Assembly (NCBI RefSeq): GCF_026013365.1
Contig: NZ_JAPDOE010000001.1
Location: 1,798,001 to 1,862,000 of the forward strand
From: Paenibacillus sp. LS1
GTDB taxonomy: Bacteria > Bacillota > Bacilli > Paenibacillales > Paenibacillaceae
DNA: 64,000 nt
Direction: 5' to 3'
Shown here: piece by piece, positions 18,776 to 25,670 of the stretch
Layout: every line of letters begins with the position of its first letter
How positions within the stretch are numbered: position 1 is the stretch's first letter
The notes under the pieces: generated by a model
Seen by the model: only the letters and a program-made list of their open reading frames with translations
Database searches by the model: none
What the model was told of the DNA's origin: nothing
Program-made: the position numbers and the translations under genes

Positions 18776-20401
18776 TTATTGTGCTCTCTCATGAAAAGGT
18801 TCCGTAAGATGGCGAATGATCTGATTTAGAATCAGAGTGTGTCCCGTAATTCCGTGACCGTCTACCCACAGGTGAGTATCTACGTAAAATACCCGATTAT
18901 TTTTCACAGCCTTCAGGTCATTCCATTGCGGGCTCTCCCATAGTTTCCTCATATTCTCTTCAGCACTAAAGTGCTGCATGATCCGCTTCTCCACAAACAG
19001 ATAATCGGGATTGGCTTGTGTGAGCAGTTCAAGCGAACAAGGGTTAAACCATGCTGTACCTGAATCCAGTGCTTGCGGCAGTGTTAATCCAAGCTGTTCA
19101 TATAACAATTGTGATACCCCGTGTGAACGCCCACCCAGATATCGATAACCAAACGCTTCTACCCTCAGCAGCATGACTGTGGATGCGGATTGAATGATGG
19201 GTTGTAACTGTTGCTTAGCTACACTGACCTCATGTTTCATCTGCTCATGCAGTCGATGAGCTTCTTCTTCTTTGAGAAACCAGGCTGCCAATTGATCGAG
19301 CATTAGTTCCACATCTTGATGAAGTCCGGTAAGAATCGGTGCAATTGTGCGCAGCTCCCTTTTGACCTCTTCCGTTAATACGTTTCCAATCAACATCTCC
19401 GGTTGAACTTGTCGAACAAGTTCTATCTCCACCTCATACTGTGTAACCTCCAGCATCTGCACTCCATGCGCTATAAATTGTTCCCGATGATGTGGGGACA
19501 GCAGGATTGGGGTAACCACTACGGCATGAGGGATAACTCCGAGATGAATCATCATTTCGCCGCAGATGGGAGACAATGATACGATCTTTCGCTGCGTCAT
19601 CGTCTGTCTATATTGCTTAGGTGATACGCCAGTCAGTTGTTTGAAGCGCCGGCTGAAGTAATGTGCATCTTCAAACCCAGACTTTTTGGCAATATCTTGA
19701 GAGGTTGCTGTAGTTAATAACAGTTCTTCCTGAGCGCGATAGATCCGGTAGTGGGCCAGATAATCTAGAGGTGGCTTACCATATCGTTCACTAAATTTGC
19801 GGGAATAATGCCATGGACTAATGCCAGCAATATGAGCTAACTGCGTACGAGTAATCACCTGATCATAATGCTGCTGCATGTAGTCAATGGAGCGAAGTAT
19901 GCCGTGTTCTGGCTTCAACTCGTTATCCGGCTGTTTCCGATACAGATTTCTTAACAATTCATATAACAAATGCTGTTTCCCAACCCATCCTGCACTCTGA
20001 TCCTGTGTATCCTCTTCACTCCAATGGTGAATGATGCTTGCCAAACTTCCACCCGATAGTTGCACCTTTTGATATGCCTCTCCTGACGGTAAACGCCATT
20101 CGAACTTCTGGGCTTCTCGTCGCTCATGCAGCACCGAATATGTATCGAACTGAACATGCCAGCCTGCCAAATCCAGATTACCACCTTCAATGACCTCCAT
20201 TACGGAGTTCTCTTCGAGCGCAATTAATTCTCCAAAGGAGACGTGAACACGGTGTCCGTTTATATTCCAGACCGCTTTTCCATCAATAATAAATATCAAG
20301 GTGTGACTGAAAAAGTGGTGCAGTTCGCCTTTCGTTATCCATGCATTGGTTAATGCCTTCGTCGACTTCCACTGAGCGATCCATTCCATGTTGTCAGACA
20401 T
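18776..20401 (-). CDS. AraC regulator fused to an SBP-like siderophore sensor (Btr-like)
   Basis: This 541-residue cytosolic protein has a cupin-like N-terminus (to about 140), AraC double HTH at about 170-265 (QLAHIAGISPWHYSRKFSER, DIAKKSGFEDAHYFSRRFKQ) and a C-terminal SBP fold. The sensor part shares LRVEAFGYRYLGG, LYEQLGLTLPQA, WFNPCSLELL and NPDYLFVEKR with the lipoprotein SBP at 17657, so the two should bind the same ligand. It differs from the regulator at 12504 in lacking the VTVP opening strand. It lies upstream of, and in the same direction as, the SBP-reductase operon, which it probably activates. No clear Fur box was seen directly before its own start. Confidence 0.92.
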   Translation of the reverse strand: MSDNMEWIAQWKSTKALTNAWITKGELHHFFSHTLIFIIDGKAVWNINGHRVHVSFGELIALEENSVMEVIEGGNLDLAGWHVQFDTYSVLHERREAQKFEWRLPSGEAYQKVQLSGGSLASIIHHWSEEDTQDQSAGWVGKQHLLYELLRNLYRKQPDNELKPEHGILRSIDYMQQHYDQVITRTQLAHIAGISPWHYSRKFSERYGKPPLDYLAHYRIYRAQEELLLTTATSQDIAKKSGFEDAHYFSRRFKQLTGVSPKQYRQTMTQRKIVSLSPICGEMMIHLGVIPHAVVVTPILLSPHHREQFIAHGVQMLEVTQYEVEIELVRQVQPEMLIGNVLTEEVKRELRTIAPILTGLHQDVELMLDQLAAWFLKEEEAHRLHEQMKHEVSVAKQQLQPIIQSASTVMLLRVEAFGYRYLGGRSHGVSQLLYEQLGLTLPQALDSGTAWFNPCSLELLTQANPDYLFVEKRIMQHFSAEENMRKLWESPQWNDLKAVKNNRVFYVDTHLWVDGHGITGHTLILNQIIRHLTEPFHERAQ

Positions 20402-20555
20402 ATCGTTATCCTTTCAAAGAGATTCATCATCCCGATCTATACGTTCCACTATATCAAAATACATGACAACTCCATAACCAACAAGCTATGGCTTGAATAA
20501 AATGGTGGGCAGCTACTGAGCATTTCATACTTGTATTACTCAGATACAAAAACAC

Positions 20556-20588
20556 AAAAAGCCTGTACCATCAGGCACAGGCTCTTTC
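20556..20588 (-). terminator. Terminator of the PTS gene
   Basis: GCCTGT and ACAGGC pair around a 10-nt loop and run into TTTTTG on the minus strand, about 45 bp after the PTS stop codon. Confidence 0.8.
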
Positions 20589-20631
20589 TTATAAATTTTA
20601 ATAAGTACTTTGCAATAGTACGTTTTACGTA

Positions 20632-22041
20632 TTACTCCATGCTAGCTTTCGGTGATGTCTGTCCCAATGTCTGACCTTTTCCTGCCATCCAATACGTCAG
20701 TCCACCTGAGACCACAAAAGCAATAACCACACCAATGCAGGTGTGTAACAGATTCAGGCTACTCTCTTCGATGAAGAGCGGTAGGCTGATCAAGCTCGGA
20801 TTGCCAACGATAGCAAATGCCTTGACAGATAACAACCCGAAATACAGTCCACCCGCGGCTCCACCAAGCAATGCCGCGTAGAAAGAGGATCTTTTTCTCA
20901 TGTTGACCGCGTACAATGCAGGCTCTACGACTCCCAACAGTGCTGTTCCAGTAGCCCAGAAAGCCAGTCTTCTGGATACTGGCTCTTTCGAGCGCAGTCC
21001 GTTTGCAAGCGAGGCCCCTGCTTGTCCAACAATCGCCACCATCATAGCCGCAATCACCATGGAACCACCATCCATAACCATTTCATTAATGATGATGGCA
21101 AGTACCCAGTAGTGTAATCCCATAACTAACATCAGCGAGAAGACCGCTCCCAATAACATTACCGTCACCACTGGAGCGTTAGCTAACAGTGAATCCAATG
21201 CCTCTGGCAGATATTCATCGACCCAGGTGCCGACTGGACCGAGGATCATTAAGACCAATGGGACAAGAATCAATAACGTCAGGAATGGTGCAACCATCCC
21301 TTTGGAGAATTTTGGACTTATTCGTTGAACGGCTTTTTCCAGATAGGAGGCTGCACAGATCGTTAGAATGACCCAGATGGTAGTAGTGTAAAAAGCCGGC
21401 TGGGACACGAGTGGCAAGCCCAGGAAATGGACGTCTTGTTCACCTGACATCATCATGGTCATCTCCGGATGGAACATCAATCCACCAATAGATGCAGCAA
21501 CATAGATATTGCTCTTCAACCGATACGCTGTGCTGATTGCTACCAATACAGGCAGTAGATAAATCACACTATCTCCTATAATCCTGAATATCGTAAAGGT
21601 CTGGCTGTCCATCAGTGCAGAAGAATCCGCTGAACCGTACGTATCCATTAACGTAATTATAGCAAGTAAAATCTTAATAACGGCGGCTCCGAGAAACGCA
21701 GGCATCAAGGGCCTGAACACATCGGATACAAAATGTAAGATCGAGAATCTGTTCTTCTTCGTGTGTCCCGCTTCCTGCAACGCTTTCCCTGTTGAATCCC
21801 AAGCGTCCATACCCAGTAACGTATTGTAGATCAGGGAAGATTCATCTCTTATTACCAGATGACACTGCTCACCTGTTACCCGAATATCTGCTACAACATC
21901 TGCGGAGGCAAGAACCGACATGTTCAATTGGGTACTGTCCTTCAGTAGCAACGTCGTTGTACCCTTATTGTGTTCTACAAGTTTGATGTTCTCCTTGCCA
22001 CCTGCGAGTTTCAACCAATCTTCAATCTGTGTGTCATGCAT
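20632..22041 (-). CDS. PTS beta-glucoside-type EIIBC permease lacking the EIIB phospho-cysteine
   Basis: From the ATG at 22041 (GAGGAGA ribosome site; the in-frame ATG at 22059 lies within that site) the protein has 469 residues. Residues 1-75 form an EIIB domain (LAGGKENIKLVEHNKGTT...LLLKD), but the invariant active cysteine is Asn25 and the following T-R-L is lost, so it cannot carry phosphate in the normal way. Residues about 100-460 are an EIIC channel of the BglP/sucrose type, with GVVEPALYAVNMRKR and NPSLISLPLF. No EIIA domain or gene is present. It may be a non-phosphorylating transporter or sensor, or use another EIIB. It is a single gene. Confidence 0.88.
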   Translation of the reverse strand: MHDTQIEDWLKLAGGKENIKLVEHNKGTTTLLLKDSTQLNMSVLASADVVADIRVTGEQCHLVIRDESSLIYNTLLGMDAWDSTGKALQEAGHTKKNRFSILHFVSDVFRPLMPAFLGAAVIKILLAIITLMDTYGSADSSALMDSQTFTIFRIIGDSVIYLLPVLVAISTAYRLKSNIYVAASIGGLMFHPEMTMMMSGEQDVHFLGLPLVSQPAFYTTTIWVILTICAASYLEKAVQRISPKFSKGMVAPFLTLLILVPLVLMILGPVGTWVDEYLPEALDSLLANAPVVTVMLLGAVFSLMLVMGLHYWVLAIIINEMVMDGGSMVIAAMMVAIVGQAGASLANGLRSKEPVSRRLAFWATGTALLGVVEPALYAVNMRKRSSFYAALLGGAAGGLYFGLLSVKAFAIVGNPSLISLPLFIEESSLNLLHTCIGVVIAFVVSGGLTYWMAGKGQTLGQTSPKASME

Positions 22042-22218
22042 GATGTACAATCTCCTCATGTTACGGTAAACCCGTGTTTTATGATGTGATACGTTCTAAT
22101 ATGCCTCTATCTATATAGACATTTCCATGAAAAAACTTCAATAGGATAATAAAACTAATTTTCCTTACATTGCATGTTCGTTTATACAAGGTACATTGAC
22201 CTACTAAGGTTGAAAAAG

Positions 22219-22246
22219 CAAAACAGCCTACTCGTATGTAGGCTCT
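22219..22246 (-). terminator. Terminator of the tocopherol-cyclase-like gene
   Basis: AGCCTAC and GTAGGCT form a 7-bp stem followed by GTTTTGC on the minus strand, close to the stop codon of the gene at 22260. Confidence 0.75.
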
Positions 22247-22259
22247 TCTCCATCTTTAT

Positions 22260-23381
22260 TTATAAGTCATACTCGCCGTATTCACAACCGACATTCGCAG
22301 TCATCAGATGATCGATAAGTATCACGCTACCCTGCTGCTTTTTATACAATTTGATCTCTCCCCGCCCGGTTCCACCATTCCACAGCCGATTGTGAAGTTT
22401 CTTCCCGTTCGGAGCTTCGTAATTCACCAGCAACATCTCGTTCTTCGGACATGAAATTTCAATCTCAATGGCGTATCCGCTATTTTGCGAGGACACGTTC
22501 CAGACAATCTCATCATCGGTTTCATGGCAGTCGAACTTCGTGCGGGTAAACGTCCAGAATTTGGAGAAATTGAATTCATAGCTCTGACCCTCATAATAAA
22601 AATCAATCAACAGCTTGCGATCCAATGGAACGCCAAACACTTTGGGTTTACCTCCTCCTACATCAAAAACGGAGTTTTCCAGCCGTCTGCCACTGATCTT
22701 GCTGATCAGATTACAGCTGCTGAGCCAGACCCAAGGGCTTGTAAAATCCCCACCCCAGTTTTTATCCGCATATCCATATGAAGTTTTAGGGGAAATAGTA
22801 TAGATCACACCATCCAGTATGACGGTTCCCTCATATTCCGTCTTCATTCCTTCGGCGTGCCAGAACATCTCAAAGGCATTCATCGCTCGAAACATACTCG
22901 CGGCACCATATCCAACATGGAATGCAACCTGTTTGTCGATCTTAAGATCCCAGCTCATCTGCCCACTATCGCTCATATACTCCGGGTGCTTCTCACATTC
23001 TTCCTTCGATAGGGCTACCGAGCCCTTCATGCTTGTTTCGGATAACGTACAATCTCCTACAACCAAATCAAGCTGCTCCGAACGCATCTTCATATGATCG
23101 ATACCATAGAAGCGGTGGATTTGTTTCGCATTTTCGCCCCAATGTCCTGCCTTGATCATGACATACGAAGGCTTGTTCGTTGTGCCCGGCAGCTGTCCAA
23201 ATACGGGGTGTTCTCCACCCAACGCAGGGTTAATAATAAAATACTCAATAAAAAATGATTTTTCTTCCCCTGTCTGTTCATTCTTGCCTGTAAAAGAGTG
23301 CCACCACCAATCATAACCTCTGGATGCCAGTGGTCCCTTCTCCAACATGTATCGATTTCTGCGTTTGTCCTGTTTATTCAT
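22260..23381 (-). CDS. Tocopherol-cyclase-like family protein
   Basis: This 373-residue protein has no signal peptide. It shows the family's aromatic-rich signature: YDWWWHSFTG near the N-terminus, W-G-E-N and HVGYGAASMFRAM in the middle, and YADKNWGGDFTSPWVWLSSC, which matches the conserved K-N-W-G-x-x-F-P-x-x-W-x-W block of plant tocopherol cyclase relatives. Bacterial members are widespread and mostly uncharacterised, with a lipocalin-like beta-barrel fold. Its role here is unknown. It lies upstream of the EIIBC gene but has its own terminator, so the two are probably separate units. Confidence 0.8.
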   Translation of the reverse strand: MNKQDKRRNRYMLEKGPLASRGYDWWWHSFTGKNEQTGEEKSFFIEYFIINPALGGEHPVFGQLPGTTNKPSYVMIKAGHWGENAKQIHRFYGIDHMKMRSEQLDLVVGDCTLSETSMKGSVALSKEECEKHPEYMSDSGQMSWDLKIDKQVAFHVGYGAASMFRAMNAFEMFWHAEGMKTEYEGTVILDGVIYTISPKTSYGYADKNWGGDFTSPWVWLSSCNLISKISGRRLENSVFDVGGGKPKVFGVPLDRKLLIDFYYEGQSYEFNFSKFWTFTRTKFDCHETDDEIVWNVSSQNSGYAIEIEISCPKNEMLLVNYEAPNGKKLHNRLWNGGTGRGEIKLYKKQQGSVILIDHLMTANVGCEYGEYDL

Positions 23382-23568
23382 ATGGGATGACCTGCCTTAC
23401 GGAGGGATAGATTTCGTTTTACACTATAATGATTATGTATGCTACTGTTGATCCCATCCTAACTGAAGACCTTATCATATGCAATAATACGCTCCATGTT
23501 GTATCCTCATAGCAAAGAAGTCGTGCTACGCACGACTCACCTATATACTTTACTGTATCCTTTTCCCC

Positions 23569-24861
23569 TTATGACAGTGCCAACATCGCGTTCATATCTT
23601 CTTCTGCTGTTGTAATTAACTTCAGACCAAACATATCCACGAGCACATCCAAGACACCTTCCGATATGAACTCAGGTGGTTTCGGTCCAATCCGAATGTC
23701 CTGAATGCCTAGGCTGAACAAGCCGAGCAGGATCGCAACTGCTTTTTGTTCAAACCAAGACAGGACGATGCTGACAGGCAACTCGTTCACGGTACAGCCA
23801 AAAGCATCCGCCAAAGCCATGGCAATCTTCACCGTGGAACCGGAATTATTGCATTGACCCAGGTCGATATAACGCGGTATGCCGGTATCTCCAACCGTAC
23901 CATAATCCACATCATTGAAGCGGAACTTGCCACAGGATGTTGTCAGAATAACGGTGTCATTCGGCAACGATGTGGCCAATTCACGATAGTAGTTGCCACC
24001 TTTGCCTGGTGCATCACAGCCTGCAATAACGAAGAATCGACGGATATGACCGTCTTTCACCGCCTGAATAATCTCTGGCGCAAGTCCAATCACGGTCTCA
24101 TGATGATATCCTGTTGTTAAGACTTGCTCAGACTGTACATTAGCCGCAGGCAGTGACAATGCACGTTCAATCAGAGGTGAGAAGTCATCCTCTGTAATTT
24201 TGGCAACGCCCTCCAAACCCGCCACTTCGTATGAGAAAAAGCGATCTGCATATGTGCCCTTGATCGGCATAACACAGTTCGTCGTTGCCAGAATAGCACC
24301 CGGGAATTGTTCGAACAGTCTGCGCTGATCGTACCATGCTTTACCGATATTGCCCTTGAGATGGGCATATTTCTTCAGCGCAGGATAACCGTGCGCAGGC
24401 AACATTTCCGAGTGAGTATAGATGTTAATTCCTTTTCCTTCCGTTTGACGCAGTAACTCCTCCAATGCATACAGATTATGCCCTGTCACCACGATGCACT
24501 GTCCTTCGATCTGGTTCTGGCTAACCGTAATCGGTTGCGGTACACCAAAACGGTCCGTATGCGCACGATCCAGCACGTCCATAATGCGGATTGCTGCATT
24601 ACCAACCTTCATTGCCATCTCCAGATGTTCTTGTACATTAAAATTCGAGTTCGTCAATGTCATATATAATGCCTCATGTGTAATCCGATCCACCTCAGGA
24701 TCAGAATATCCCAACTGGCGTGCGTGTGTCGCATAAGCAGCGATGCCTTTTAACGCAAAGATCATCGTATCCTGCAAACTTGCGATCGTTTCATTTTTAC
24801 CGCATACCCCAACGACGGTACACCCGCCACTCGGCGTCTGTTCGCATTGATAACAAAACAT
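23569..24861 (-). CDS. hcp: Hybrid cluster protein / hydroxylamine reductase
   Basis: At 430 residues this is the short class of Hcp. The N-terminal Fe-S cluster cysteines are C3, C6, C14 and C20 (C-x2-C-x7-C-x5-C). Hybrid-cluster ligands are visible downstream: the GHNLYALEELL segment, Cys in ATTNCVMPIK, Cys in AGCDAPGKG, Cys in TTSCGKFRF, and the acidic region near KPPEF. The enzyme reduces hydroxylamine or nitric oxide in anaerobic cells. A candidate Fnr site lies 74 bp before the start codon, consistent with anaerobic control. It is a single-gene unit, and no partner reductase (Hcr) lies beside it. Confidence 0.95.
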   Translation of the reverse strand: MFCYQCEQTPSGGCTVVGVCGKNETIASLQDTMIFALKGIAAYATHARQLGYSDPEVDRITHEALYMTLTNSNFNVQEHLEMAMKVGNAAIRIMDVLDRAHTDRFGVPQPITVSQNQIEGQCIVVTGHNLYALEELLRQTEGKGINIYTHSEMLPAHGYPALKKYAHLKGNIGKAWYDQRRLFEQFPGAILATTNCVMPIKGTYADRFFSYEVAGLEGVAKITEDDFSPLIERALSLPAANVQSEQVLTTGYHHETVIGLAPEIIQAVKDGHIRRFFVIAGCDAPGKGGNYYRELATSLPNDTVILTTSCGKFRFNDVDYGTVGDTGIPRYIDLGQCNNSGSTVKIAMALADAFGCTVNELPVSIVLSWFEQKAVAILLGLFSLGIQDIRIGPKPPEFISEGVLDVLVDMFGLKLITTAEEDMNAMLALS

Positions 24862-24934
24862 ATGGATTCCCCTCCAAACATAGATTTAACACGCTTCGTT
24901 ATAAAATAGCCTAACAGACCCCGATAGGAGCGAG

Positions 24935-24950
24935 TGTGATGGTGCACACA
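24935..24950. promoter_or_regulatory. Candidate Fnr-binding site upstream of hcp
   Basis: TGTGATGGTGCACACA matches the Bacillus Fnr/CRP-type consensus TGTGA-N6-TCACA with one mismatch. Its position upstream of an oxygen-sensitive enzyme gene is what an anaerobic activator site would have. Confidence 0.5.
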
Positions 24951-25084
24951 GTTTCTGATCCAACATCTATATATCGTTCTCTGAGACTATCATCCAATCC
25001 ATACCCTTCCTCCCAACATATGCTATCCAATAGACCAATCTGTCTTATCAGCCAGGTTGTCTAAATGCAGAGGGGGAATGTACT

Positions 25085-25456
25085 TTGAATAAACCTGTTT
25101 CGATCTCGCGGACGTATCCACGTCTGGCCGTGTATAGTCAAGAGAATTTCAGAGGATTACGAAGAGTATACCGTGGTAACTTGGGTATTGCCGATGTTGA
25201 CGCTGTCCTAACCGGGATTGAGAGTCTGCGATTCTTCTCAACCAATCCGAACGCCACGCTTGTGCTGTTTGATCGGTCACGCTTTCGTGATAATTTCTAT
25301 ATATTGCGGGGAAATCGCAGCATTCGCGAACTGGATGATATCCTCAGAAGAGGTGACGTGGAGTCATTAATCGCTACGAATCAGCGGTTAACAGCCGCTC
25401 AGGTTCGCCGAATCCAGCGTACAGGAAACCTGCCTCCAGGTTATCGTCTGATCTAA
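25085..25456 (+). CDS. Small beta/gamma-crystallin-like protein
   Basis: This 123-residue protein starts at a TTG preceded by AGAGGGGGA. It has two related segments, LAVYSQENFRGLRRVYRGN and LVLFDRSRFRDNFYILRGN, each ending in a Leu/Asp-rich stretch. They fit the Y/F-x5-F-x-G Greek-key pattern of beta/gamma-crystallin domains. The C-terminal 30 residues (RLTAAQVRRIQRTGNLPPG) are basic and possibly helical. There is no signal peptide. The function is unknown. It is unlike its neighbours and stands alone between hcp and the P-type ATPase. Confidence 0.65.
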   Translation: MNKPVSISRTYPRLAVYSQENFRGLRRVYRGNLGIADVDAVLTGIESLRFFSTNPNATLVLFDRSRFRDNFYILRGNRSIRELDDILRRGDVESLIATNQRLTAAQVRRIQRTGNLPPGYRLI

Positions 25457-25670
25457 ACTTTTCCCATTGTTATAACCAGTTCTAAGTTCCATTCCAGTGA
25501 TGTCTGTTATGTCTGTGCATCACTGGAAATAATAACATTGGAAAAGAAGCATATCTCGGCTCATTCTGAAAAATACTGTGTACATAAAAAATATGGAAAT
25601 GAAACGATTCTAGATTTTACCCGTAAGGGTAATACACAGAGAGAAATCTAATATTCAAGGAGCTGGTCAA

